From contig CAZIAD010000004.1 in NCBI GenBank assembly GCA_964537555.1, positions 90,523 through 154,522 on the forward strand: DNA of 64,000 bases, read 5' to 3'. A program made the translations under genes and the position numbers. Position 1 is the first letter of the stretch, and each line of letters opens with the position of its first letter. Shown here piece by piece: positions 1-8,306 of the stretch. This DNA is from CAYRWR01 sp964537555 (GTDB taxonomy: Bacteria > Spirochaetota > Brevinematia > Brevinematales > CAYRWR01). Below the pieces are notes generated by a model. The model searched no databases and was not told the origin of the DNA. It was given only the letters and a program-made list of their open reading frames with translations.

Positions 1-592
1 GTGAAGCCCTGATTGCCCGTACCGGGAAATTATGGTCACAGACCGGGCAGCTGATGTTTTTATCGTATAAATAGGTCCCGTGCTCTTCCGGAGCTATGGC
101 CTCATAGTCCCCATGGCCTTCAGAGAATAAGGCAGACAGCATACCATCGGATTCGCCGGTGGTTTTCACAGATGCCTTGGCCAGGCCAGACTGTACATCT
201 TCGTCTTTCATTTGAGTGCTGCTCAGCTTTTCATTGATCTTTCTGACCCGGCTGGACAGTGACTGCATGACTTTAAAGGCCCAGTCCGGCTTGGAAATGA
301 TAAATTCCAGAAAGTGTTCCTGATCTATCGACAGGACGACTGTCTCCTCGGTAGCCTGGACATTGGCACTACGGGGGAGCCGTTCCAGCACCGACATTTC
401 TCCCACAAAGTTTCCCGGCTGCATATCTGCCACTTTGATAGGGTCTCCGATGGCACTGTCTAAAGAGACTGTCACATTTCCCTTGAGTATGATATACATA
501 TTAGAACCGGTCTCCCCCTGCTGAAACAGGTACTGCCCGGATTTAAATCTGATCAGTTTTCCGAACTGGGTTAGTTCATTCAGGTCCGACAT
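1..592 (-). CDS. Cyclic nucleotide-binding domain protein with C-terminal Cys-rich domain (partial)
   Basis: The gene runs off the left edge; about 197 residues of its N-terminal part are present. Translating the minus strand from the ATG at 590-592 (SD-like AGGAAAG just upstream) gives a cNMP-binding beta-roll: residues of the type FKSGQYLFQQGE, IILKGNVTV, PGNFVGEMSVLE and LPRSANVQA follow the order of the CRP/PKA-R fold. The segment after residue 180 carries CPVCDHNFPV, the kind of CxxC start seen in DUF2225-type domains. There is no visible HTH in the part present, so it is more likely a sensor than a CRP transcription factor. It is divergent from ppc. The cNMP domain is well supported; the C-terminal assignment is an inference from one motif. 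Confidence 0.8.
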   Translation of the reverse strand, partial: MSDLNELTQFGKLIRFKSGQYLFQQGETGSNMYIILKGNVTVSLDSAIGDPIKVADMQPGNFVGEMSVLERLPRSANVQATEETVVLSIDQEHFLEFIISKPDWAFKVMQSLSSRVRKINEKLSSTQMKDEDVQSGLAKASVKTTGESDGMLSALFSEGHGDYEAIAPEEHGTYLYDKNISCPVCDHNFPVRAIRAS

Positions 593-796
593 GCTTTCCT
601 CCCGGATAGTGCTCTAAAAATCTCATATAGGAAAAGTGTGGTATAGGCAGGGTTATTAAGATTTAGATGTGTGATGGTGCCTAAAACATTTCTATATATT
701 ATAAATCAAGAATTCCATCTATGTAAATAATTCACAAGCTCTTATTATGAGATTCTTATTATTATCCCTGGGTGATAATTCCTGCTGCTTTAGGGT

Positions 797-825
797 TTGA
801 CTTTTCGCTTAATACTACTTAATCT
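797..825 (+). promoter_or_regulatory. Predicted sigma70-type promoter of ppc
   Basis: TTGACT at 797-802 and TAATCT at 820-825 are separated by 17 bases, ending 28 bases before the ppc start. The -10 is weak (3 of 6), but the same TAATCT hexamer sits at the predicted glgA promoter. Confidence 0.4.
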
Positions 826-853
826 CTATAAAAATACCTAAGAAGAGTAAGCA

Positions 854-3403
854 ATGACAGATCTGAAGAGTAATTTTGAAAACCAGGTATCTCTCAAATA
901 TCAGCTGTATAACAGCCTGTTTCTCACCCTGCCTATTGACCGTATCAGTAATACCGGCTATCTTTTACCCCTGCTGACGGAACACTGCCAAAAAGGACTG
1001 AGCCAGGGCCTCCATCCCGGCGCTATAATAGATAGCTTTTTTAGCCAGCACCCCGAATTCGCAGCTCAAAAAGAACAGTATGACTTTATGTTCAGGGTCA
1101 TCCAGTATGTAGAAAGGCAGGTAGTCCTTCTGGATGCGGTAGAAGATGCCGCCTATCATCAGATTAATGAGACCGGGGGAAATGGAAGCTTTGACCATCT
1201 CTATACACATACATCTGATCTTGGGGAATTTTCCTCCCTGGCTGACGCTTTGAAAGAATATGCCGTGCGCATCGTTTTGACAGCTCATCCCACCCAGTTC
1301 TATCCGGGTTATGTGCTGGCCATCATCACTGACCTGACCCAGGCTATTCAGGAGAATGACGCGGGCTCTATCCGTGCCCTGTTATTGCAGCTGGGTAAAT
1401 CCCCATTCTTCCGGAAAGAAAAGCCCAGCCCTTTGGATGAAGCGGTCAACCTCAGCTGGTATCTGGAAAATATCTTTTATCCCGCGGCCAGTCAATTGTA
1501 TCAAAAAGTAAAGCATCATGATCATCTGGAATCTGCCGGTATAAACCCTGAACTGCTCCAGTTTGGCTTCTGGCCCGGTGGTGACAGGGATGGCAATCCC
1601 TTCGTTACAGTTGAGACTACACTACAGGTGGCGGAACGATTAAGAGACATCTTATTACGCTGTTATTATCGTGATATCCGGTCATTGAGACGGAGACTGA
1701 GCTTCAGGGGAGTCTATGAAAGGGTCAGTGAATGGGAGTCGCGTATCAGCCAGAGCCTGCAATGCGGCCCGGATGACACCCTGACCGCAGATGCTCTGTT
1801 GCAGGGACTGGATGATATAGCAGATGTTTTGATACAGGAGCATGACGGCCTGTTTCTGGAGGTCCTGGACCAGTTCCGTGACCGGGTCAGATTGTTCGGC
1901 CTCCACTTTGCCAGTATTGATATCCGTCAGGACAGCCGCCGGATACTGCATGCCTTTACAGCAGTACGCTCGGCTTATCCGGATATTCTGCCTCCTGATT
2001 GGGATCAATGGGATTTGTCAGCCCAGGCAGATGCTCTGTTCCGTATTAGTGGTGGCAGGGCCGAACCTGTAGACATGGACCCCATAGACCGGGATACCTT
2101 GCATTCCTTTCCGGTCATTCGTAAGATCCAGAAGCTGAACGGTAAGCGGGGGGCGCACCGCTATATTATTTCCAACTGCCGCAACACTCTGGATATAGCC
2201 CGGGTGTTTGCACTGGCCCGTCTCACCGACTGGAAGGGGCAGCTCGATCTGGATATTGTACCCTTGTTTGAGACCATTCAGGATCTGAGCCATGCTCACG
2301 AAACTATGGAAATGATATACAGGCATCCTGTGTATCAGCAGCATCTGGCGGGCAGACAGCATCGCCAGACGGTCATGCTGGGTTTCAGTGACGGAACCAA
2401 GGATGGGGGCTACCTCTCTGCCAACTGGAACATCTTTAAGGCTAAAGAGAATATTACCCGTATTTCCCGTCACTATGGTATAAAGGTGATATTTTTTGAC
2501 GGACGGGGCGGCCCTCCTGCCCGGGGCGGAGGTAATACCCAGAAATTTTATTCCAGTCTGGGCAATGAGATCGAAAACAAGGAAATCCATCTGACTGTAC
2601 AGGGCCAGACTATCAGCACTCAGTACGGCACTGTAATATCGGCCATTCACAACATGGAGACTTTATTGGTATCCGGATTGGAGAACCAACTGCTGGATGA
2701 CCCTTCCAAGCATCTCACACCCTCTCAGAGAGAGATCCTGGAAGACATGGCCAGTATCAGCCAGGAGCGTTATGAGTCACTAAAACAGTCATCCCTGTTC
2801 ATGCCCTATTTGAAACAGATCAGCCCCCTGTTGTACTATGGACAGACTAATATCGGGAGCCGGCCCAGTAAACGGGGCAGTGATTCTGAACTCCGCTTTG
2901 AAGACCTGAGAGCTATCCCCTTTGTGGGAGCCTGGAGTCAGATCAAACAAAATGTACCCGGCTTCTACGGCCTGGGATCTGCTCTGAAAGCACTGTATGA
3001 TCAGGGCAGGGGGCCAGATTGCCGGGAAATGTATGAAAGCTCGGCATTTTTCCGGGCCTTAGTGGAAAACAGTATGCAGAGCCTGGCCAAGACTAATTTT
3101 TCCCTGACCACCTATTTAAAAGAGGATCCGGAATTCGGGGCTTTCTGGAAGGATATCTATGATGAATACCAGCTGAGCTGTGATATGCTGCAGCAGGTCT
3201 CCGGACAGAGCCGGCTTCTGGATACCAATCTGACCAGCCGGGAAAGCATAGCCCTCAGGGAAAAAATGGTCCTGCCTCTGTTGACCATACAACAGTACGC
3301 ACTGGATCGCTTGCGACACGCTTCTGAAGACCGTGAAGTTCTGGAAAAGCTGGTGGTCCGCAGTATGTTCGGAAATATCAATGCCAGCCGGAATTCCGCA
3401 TGA
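854..3403 (+). CDS. ppc: Phosphoenolpyruvate carboxylase
   Basis: Catalyses PEP + bicarbonate to oxaloacetate + phosphate, an anaplerotic step in the cytoplasm. The 849 residues contain the family motifs in order: VLTAHPTQ (catalytic His145), FWPGGDRDGNP near 240, LGFSDGTKDGG near 510, the FDGRGGPPARGGG loop near 550 (the usual form is FHGRGGxxGRGG, so His is Asp here) and the SRPSKR arginine motif near 680. The protein is a little shorter than the 870-900 residues of E. coli-type enzymes. The C-terminus reads NINASRNSA in place of the usual QNTG-type end, which helps close the active site in characterised enzymes. The start has only a weak SD (AGAAGAG). It sits beside carbonic anhydrase and a SulP transporter, which fits bicarbonate supply. 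Confidence 0.96.
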   Translation: MTDLKSNFENQVSLKYQLYNSLFLTLPIDRISNTGYLLPLLTEHCQKGLSQGLHPGAIIDSFFSQHPEFAAQKEQYDFMFRVIQYVERQVVLLDAVEDAAYHQINETGGNGSFDHLYTHTSDLGEFSSLADALKEYAVRIVLTAHPTQFYPGYVLAIITDLTQAIQENDAGSIRALLLQLGKSPFFRKEKPSPLDEAVNLSWYLENIFYPAASQLYQKVKHHDHLESAGINPELLQFGFWPGGDRDGNPFVTVETTLQVAERLRDILLRCYYRDIRSLRRRLSFRGVYERVSEWESRISQSLQCGPDDTLTADALLQGLDDIADVLIQEHDGLFLEVLDQFRDRVRLFGLHFASIDIRQDSRRILHAFTAVRSAYPDILPPDWDQWDLSAQADALFRISGGRAEPVDMDPIDRDTLHSFPVIRKIQKLNGKRGAHRYIISNCRNTLDIARVFALARLTDWKGQLDLDIVPLFETIQDLSHAHETMEMIYRHPVYQQHLAGRQHRQTVMLGFSDGTKDGGYLSANWNIFKAKENITRISRHYGIKVIFFDGRGGPPARGGGNTQKFYSSLGNEIENKEIHLTVQGQTISTQYGTVISAIHNMETLLVSGLENQLLDDPSKHLTPSQREILEDMASISQERYESLKQSSLFMPYLKQISPLLYYGQTNIGSRPSKRGSDSELRFEDLRAIPFVGAWSQIKQNVPGFYGLGSALKALYDQGRGPDCREMYESSAFFRALVENSMQSLAKTNFSLTTYLKEDPEFGAFWKDIYDEYQLSCDMLQQVSGQSRLLDTNLTSRESIALREKMVLPLLTIQQYALDRLRHASEDREVLEKLVVRSMFGNINASRNSA

Positions 3404-3411
3404 TGTGATTT

Positions 3412-3446
3412 AATGAAGAAAGACTGTCCAGGGAGTCGTCTTCATT
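3412..3446 (+). terminator. Hairpin after ppc, possible terminator
   Basis: Arms AATGAAGA (3412-3419) and TCTTCATT (3439-3446) plus an inner GACT/AGTC pair form a stem with a small internal loop, 9 bases after the ppc stop. No clean T run follows, so termination strength is uncertain. It lies between two convergent genes. Confidence 0.4.
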
Positions 3447-3485
3447 TGATTCTTCGTTAATCAGGAATATATGCTTTTGAGCTAG

Positions 3486-4133
3486 CTATAATTGGTGATA
3501 ATCAGGCAGTAAGCCTTTTTCCTGCCACAGCCCAATAGGTAGTTCCAGTTCTTTTATAGCTCCATGTTTCAAATCCAGTACCCATCCATGTACATGCAGC
3601 TCATTTTTCTTATCCTGTTCCAGAATCTTCTCCATGGCGGATGTTTTTAAGAGGGTCTCTATCTGCCTGATCACATTCAGTTCAGAAATACGGTTTAATT
3701 TATCATTGGTGTCTGAGATTGAATCCAGTTCTTTTTTATTGTCAATGAGGATGTCTTTTATGGGACGAATCCAGTTTTCCACCGTATTGGAGGCATTATT
3801 ATGGTAAGCTGCTGCAATCCCCCCGCATTGATAATGGCCGCATACAATGACCTCTTTAATCTTTAGTTGCATCAGGGCATATTCCAGTACAGACAGGATA
3901 TTCATGTCGGTCAGGGAAATCTGATTGGCGATATTACGGTGGACAAACATCTCCCCCGGCCTGGTCTGGGTATAGGTATCCAATGGCATCCGGCTGTCGG
4001 AACATCCTATATAGAGAAATGGTGGCTTTTGAGACTGGGACAGAATTTCGAAAACCTGAGGGTTAATCTCTAATTGCTGTTGTGCCCAGTTTTTGTTATT
4101 ATTAAGTAAATCTTTATAGCTGTGATATTTCAT
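3486..4133 (-). CDS. can: Beta-class carbonic anhydrase
   Basis: Interconverts CO2 and bicarbonate in the cytoplasm. The 215 residues show the beta-class zinc site: Cys44 in CSDSRMP with the Asp46-Arg48 dyad, then His100 and Cys103 in CGHYQCGG, plus the conserved HRNIAN. The length is typical. The SD-like AAAAGGGG precedes the ATG. The gene converges on ppc and is divergent from the SulP transporter, so the three flank each other: transporter, hydration enzyme and bicarbonate-consuming carboxylase. A housekeeping role in bicarbonate supply is inferred from that context. Confidence 0.95.
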   Translation of the reverse strand: MKYHSYKDLLNNNKNWAQQQLEINPQVFEILSQSQKPPFLYIGCSDSRMPLDTYTQTRPGEMFVHRNIANQISLTDMNILSVLEYALMQLKIKEVIVCGHYQCGGIAAAYHNNASNTVENWIRPIKDILIDNKKELDSISDTNDKLNRISELNVIRQIETLLKTSAMEKILEQDKKNELHVHGWVLDLKHGAIKELELPIGLWQEKGLLPDYHQL

Positions 4134-4348
4134 ACTGACCCCTTTTACTATGTATTTTAATGCTCCCTTGTCATTAAGGATGAAAAAGAAATTGTGAGTT
4201 CAGATTTTCGTAAAATATATATTATTCCTAATGATTTGTCCAGATAAGTATTATTTTCATGTGTCAAAGGGATAATAATAAAACTTGTAATAAAATGTCA
4301 GACTCTTTATCCTCAACACATTAAGAATCCTCAAGGAGATGATATACC

Positions 4349-5989
4349 ATGATGTTTAGTGATTTCACCCCGAAATTATTTACTATCCTTAAAAAAGGGA
4401 TAACTACTGAGCAGCTAAAGAAGGATATAATATCCGGTATTATCGTTGGTATTGTAGCCCTGCCTCTGGCTATTGCTTTCGCTATGGCTTCTGGTGTCTC
4501 CCCGGAAAAAGGAATCATCACCGCTATTCTCGCAGGTTTTATTATCTCATTTCTGGGGGGGAGCCGGGTACAGATTGGGGGGCCTACCGGGGCATTTGTA
4601 GTCATCATTTCTTCAATCATAGCTATGCATGGATTCAACGGACTTTTGGTAGCTACTTTTATGGCTGGCATCATATTGATATTGATGGGCTTGTTACGGA
4701 TTGGTTCGCTTTTGAAGTTTATCCCCCAGACACTGATCATAGGATTTACCACAGGGATTGCCATTATCATTTTCTCTATTCAGGTAAAGGACTTGTTGGG
4801 ACTTAATATTCAGAATTTACCGGCTGATTTTATCGGCAAGTGGTCTGCTTATTTTCAAAACATACACACTTTGAACCCCTGGTCTCTGCTTGTGGGTGTT
4901 ATCACCATTTTCATGATAACCCTGCTTCCCCGCATCAGCCCCAAAATCCCCTGGACATTCATTACACTGATCGCAGTGAGCCTGGCGGTGTACCTTTTAA
5001 AAATACCGGTAGATACCATCTATACTTCTTTTGGAGAAATGAAAGCGGTGTTCCCCAGGCCGGCTTTTTTTAATATAGACTGGCCTATCATTAAACAACT
5101 AATGATCCCTGCTTTTACTATCGCATTGCTGGCTGCACTGGAGTCCTTACTTTCAGCGGTAGTAGCTGACGGCATGACAGGAGGACGTCATCGATCCAAT
5201 GCGGAATTAATCGCGCAGGGCATTGCTAATATGGTCAGTCCCCTGTTTGGAGGCATACCTGCCACCGGAGCCATTGCCCGAACAGCCACCAATGTAAACC
5301 AGGGAGGCCGGACTCCTATTGCAGGCATGGTCCATGCAATTGTACTTTTGATAATTTTTTTTGTGGCTATGCCAATAGTAAAGTATATACCCCTGGCAGT
5401 ACTATCCGGGGTATTAATGGTAGTGGCATGGAATATGAGTGAGATCAAAGTATTTATCCGTACCTGTAAGATCAATGTTTTTGAAACCATTGTACTGCTT
5501 AGTACATTCCTGTTAACAGTGTTTACTGATCTTACTATAGCTATACCCGTGGGATTTGTTTTGGCTATATTACTCTTTATGAAACGAATGTCTGATTCTG
5601 TGGAGATTAGTCCTCTGCTATATGTGAAAAACGGTGAGGATAAACTATTCCATGAAGAAGTAGGTATCTATTCTCCCCATATTGTTATCTTTGAGTTAAA
5701 TGGCCCCTTGTTTTTTGCATCTATGCATCATTTACTAAGTATTATGCCTAATATAAAAGAAGGCCACCGAACTCTCATTTTACGTTTTCGCTATGTTCCT
5801 ATTGTAGATACTGCAGGATTGACACGATTGAAAGAATTTACACGGGAGATAGCACAACGAAATATGAATTTTATCATTTCAGGAGCTCAACCTCGTGTGA
5901 GAGAAAAATTAATAAATTTTGGGATAATCTCTGAGCAGAATCTGTATACCGATTTACGCTCCGCAGTACAGGAAGCAGAAAAAGAATGA
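4349..5989 (+). CDS. SulP-family anion transporter with STAS domain (possible bicarbonate transporter)
   Basis: A 546-residue inner-membrane protein. The N-terminal SulP core starts with the amphipathic stretch GIIVGIVALPLAIAFAMASG and GGSRVQIGGPTGAFVV, followed by about a dozen hydrophobic segments and the AALESLLSAVVADGMTG and NIVSPLFGGIPATGAIART-like signatures. The C-terminal 120 residues form a STAS domain with VPIVDTAGL in place of the regulatory DSSG-type loop. Known SulP proteins carry sulfate, bicarbonate (BicA) or dicarboxylates. Bicarbonate is favoured here only because of the divergent carbonic anhydrase and nearby ppc. The start is set by AAGGAGATG about 8 bases upstream of the first of two adjacent ATGs. 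Confidence 0.9.
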   Translation: MMFSDFTPKLFTILKKGITTEQLKKDIISGIIVGIVALPLAIAFAMASGVSPEKGIITAILAGFIISFLGGSRVQIGGPTGAFVVIISSIIAMHGFNGLLVATFMAGIILILMGLLRIGSLLKFIPQTLIIGFTTGIAIIIFSIQVKDLLGLNIQNLPADFIGKWSAYFQNIHTLNPWSLLVGVITIFMITLLPRISPKIPWTFITLIAVSLAVYLLKIPVDTIYTSFGEMKAVFPRPAFFNIDWPIIKQLMIPAFTIALLAALESLLSAVVADGMTGGRHRSNAELIAQGIANMVSPLFGGIPATGAIARTATNVNQGGRTPIAGMVHAIVLLIIFFVAMPIVKYIPLAVLSGVLMVVAWNMSEIKVFIRTCKINVFETIVLLSTFLLTVFTDLTIAIPVGFVLAILLFMKRMSDSVEISPLLYVKNGEDKLFHEEVGIYSPHIVIFELNGPLFFASMHHLLSIMPNIKEGHRTLILRFRYVPIVDTAGLTRLKEFTREIAQRNMNFIISGAQPRVREKLINFGIISEQNLYTDLRSAVQEAEKE

Positions 5990-6018
5990 GTGCAGATATC
6001 GTAGCTATCTTTAATGAA

Positions 6019-6047
6019 AGAATGCCGGGTTTTGTACCCGGCATTCT
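6019..6047. terminator. Perfect 12-bp hairpin between convergent genes
   Basis: AGAATGCCGGGT (6019-6030) pairs perfectly with ACCCGGCATTCT (6036-6047) around the loop TTTGT. It lies between the sulP stop and the end of the helicase gene on the other strand. The flanking T run is short on either strand, but the stem strength and position suggest a shared bidirectional terminator. Confidence 0.65.
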
Positions 6048-6070
6048 GATCTAAAAAAAGATTGTAATCT

Positions 6071-7348
6071 TTAAGACTTCTGGCCCTGAGGCTTCTGGGC
6101 TCCGGGACGACGGGGCCTCCAGTGCCTGCGGCCATTAGCGCCTCCTCCCTGGGAAGCATGGCTTTGCCGGTGCCCCTGAGGGTGGTGAGGCTTATGCTCA
6201 GGCCGGTCATCAGGCCCATGGCAGGGATGATCCTTGATCTCTGGTATCTTTTTCCCGATCAGCTTTTCTATGCCCCGCAGGTAGGCCTTTTCTTCAAAGT
6301 CGCAGAAAGAGATAGCCACTCCGCTTAAGCCCGCCCGGCCGGTACGGCCTATACGGTGGACATAGGTCTCAGGTACTTCGGGCAGGTCAAAATTGATAGC
6401 ATGGGACAGCTGGTCTACATCTATACCCCGTGAGGCGATATCGGTAGCCACCAGGACCTGGATCTTTCTTTCTTTAAAGTTTTTAAGGGCGGTCTGACGG
6501 GCCGTCTGGGACTTGTTTCCATGGATGGCTGCCGCCCCTATACCGGCCCGATGCAGGTCGGTAGCAATGCGGTTGGCCCCATGCTTGGTCCGGCTGAATA
6601 TCAGTACAGACTCCATATTCTCTGTCTGAAGCAGGTGAATGAGCAGGTTTCGCTTTTGCATCCGGGATACATGATAGAGGGTCTGATTTATAGTGTCTAC
6701 CGTGGAGGATACTGGTGTGACGGCTACCTTGACCGGGTCAGTGAGGATGCGGGAGGACAGGCGGGCTATTTCCTCGGGCATAGTAGCTGAGAAGAACAGG
6801 GTCTGCCGCTTCTGGGGCAGTTTAGCAATGATCTTTTTAATATCATGGATAAATCCCATATCCAGCATGCGGTCTGCTTCATCCAGTACAAAATACTGTA
6901 TCTGATCCAGATGGATGAAACCCTGCTGCATGAGGTCTAGCAGGCGTCCCGGGGTAGCTATTATGACGTCTACTCCCTTTTTCAGGGCAGACTCCTGGGG
7001 CCGCTGAGACACCCCGCCGAATATGACGGTATGACGGACCCGGGCGTATCTGCCGTAAGCATCAAAGCTCTCCCCGATCTGTATAGCCAGCTCCCGGGTA
7101 GGGGTCAGGATGAGGGCATTGACAGGATAGCCTTTTTTACCCCGCTCTCTGTCCTGGTCCAGCATCTGTATCATAGGGATGGCAAAGGCCGCGGTCTTAC
7201 CGGTTCCGGTCTGGGCACATCCCAGGATATCTCTTTTGGCTAAAATCACGGGTATGGCTTCTTCCTGGATGGGAGTAGGCGTAGTATAGCCTTCCTGGTC
7301 CAATGCCTTCATGATAGAAGGGAGTAGGTTTAAATTTTCAAATGACAT
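6071..7348 (-). CDS. rhlE: DEAD-box RNA helicase, RhlE type
   Basis: ATP-dependent RNA unwinding, probably in RNA turnover or ribosome assembly. About 425 residues contain all DEAD-box motifs: the Q motif with TPTPIQ, GCAQTGTGKT (Walker A), PTRELAIQ, VLDEADRMLDMG (DEAD), FFSATMP, then helicase motifs VATDIASRGIDVD and HRIGRTGRAG. A basic, Gly/His/Arg-rich tail of about 50 residues follows, as in RhlE proteins. An upstream in-frame Met would add 39 residues without homology; the start at 7346-7348 is preferred because GGAGACAG precedes it and the family N-terminus MSFENLNL begins there. Single gene, ending at the hairpin shared with sulP. Confidence 0.93.
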   Translation of the reverse strand: MSFENLNLLPSIMKALDQEGYTTPTPIQEEAIPVILAKRDILGCAQTGTGKTAAFAIPMIQMLDQDRERGKKGYPVNALILTPTRELAIQIGESFDAYGRYARVRHTVIFGGVSQRPQESALKKGVDVIIATPGRLLDLMQQGFIHLDQIQYFVLDEADRMLDMGFIHDIKKIIAKLPQKRQTLFFSATMPEEIARLSSRILTDPVKVAVTPVSSTVDTINQTLYHVSRMQKRNLLIHLLQTENMESVLIFSRTKHGANRIATDLHRAGIGAAAIHGNKSQTARQTALKNFKERKIQVLVATDIASRGIDVDQLSHAINFDLPEVPETYVHRIGRTGRAGLSGVAISFCDFEEKAYLRGIEKLIGKKIPEIKDHPCHGPDDRPEHKPHHPQGHRQSHASQGGGANGRRHWRPRRPGAQKPQGQKS

Positions 7349-7627
7349 GTTTACTGTCTCCTTTTTAAAAACAACAAGGTGTACAAGCTTTAGTGTGTAA
7401 AGCCTTAAACGGGTCTGATGGATTGCTTTTGAAGGGAGTAAAATGGAGCTGCCTGGACTGTACACTATAGAGGCAGTATTCTACAAAACAAAATTCAGAA
7501 CACAGTAGTATACACCTATTTCGGGAGAAAGACAAGCGGAATGAAGGCTGCAAGTCCTCTTTTTTAACAGAGAGGTTTGCCTTTCAGGGAGCTTTCTTCT
7601 ATAATATATTCCCTAAGGAAGGAAGTC

Positions 7628-8299
7628 ATGAGCCCGATATGTATTATTTGCGGTCACCCTACTCACCACTATCATGATGAACAGTTCAGCCTGGACTATT
7701 ATTTCTGTCCTGAATGTGAGTTTGTGTTCCAGGACAGGGGCAGTCTCATCTCGCATGAGGCGGAACGGTCTCGTTATGCGACTCACCATAATAGCATCGA
7801 TGATACCGGATATGTTAAGATGTTCGAGGAGTGGCTGCAGCGCTCGGAATTGCCCATAGAGGGCGGCCGGTCGGCTCTGGACTTCGGCTGCGGACCCGGC
7901 CCTGACTGGGTCCTGGCCCGGATCCTGGAGCACAGAGGCTATGCTGTGGACACCTATGATCCCTATTTTACCCGCAATGCTTTGCCTCAAAAGTCTTATG
8001 ACCTGATCACGGCTACCGAGGTGTTTGAACACCTGTCTGATCCCCTGTCAGTGATGCAGTCCCTCAAATCCAGGCTCAAGCCCGGAGCGGTTCTGGCAGT
8101 TATGACCCTGTTTCACCCAGTAGGGAACAGTGAGAACCCTCGATGGGATGGTTTTAAGGACTGGTGGTACCGGCGGGATGAGACGCATGTGTCATTCTAT
8201 ACTCCCCGCACTTTTGAGGTTTTGGGCCGTATGTGCGGACTGGATGTGCTGACTGTCGGTAAAAAGAACAGCATCACTCTGTCCAATGGGCGGGTTTGA
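7628..8299 (+). CDS. Class I SAM-dependent methyltransferase with N-terminal zinc-binding motif
   Basis: 223 residues. The N-terminal CIICG and CPEC pairs (residues 5-35) look like a small zinc knuckle. This is followed by the SAM-binding glycine motif LDFGCGPGPDW, DTYDPYF, and YDLITATEVFEHL, a motif order typical of Methyltransf_23/UbiG-like enzymes. The substrate cannot be read from the sequence. The start at 7628 is chosen over one 17 codons upstream because AAGGAAGG lies just before it. The gene converges on trkH with only a few bases between stops, so it is probably monocistronic. Confidence 0.85.
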   Translation: MSPICIICGHPTHHYHDEQFSLDYYFCPECEFVFQDRGSLISHEAERSRYATHHNSIDDTGYVKMFEEWLQRSELPIEGGRSALDFGCGPGPDWVLARILEHRGYAVDTYDPYFTRNALPQKSYDLITATEVFEHLSDPLSVMQSLKSRLKPGAVLAVMTLFHPVGNSENPRWDGFKDWWYRRDETHVSFYTPRTFEVLGRMCGLDVLTVGKKNSITLSNGRV

Positions 8300-8306
8300 G
8301 CTCCGC

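Noticed and set aside
2018..2650. 210-codon minus-strand frame inside ppc
   Set aside because: ppc motifs run straight through; no start signal for the antisense frame.
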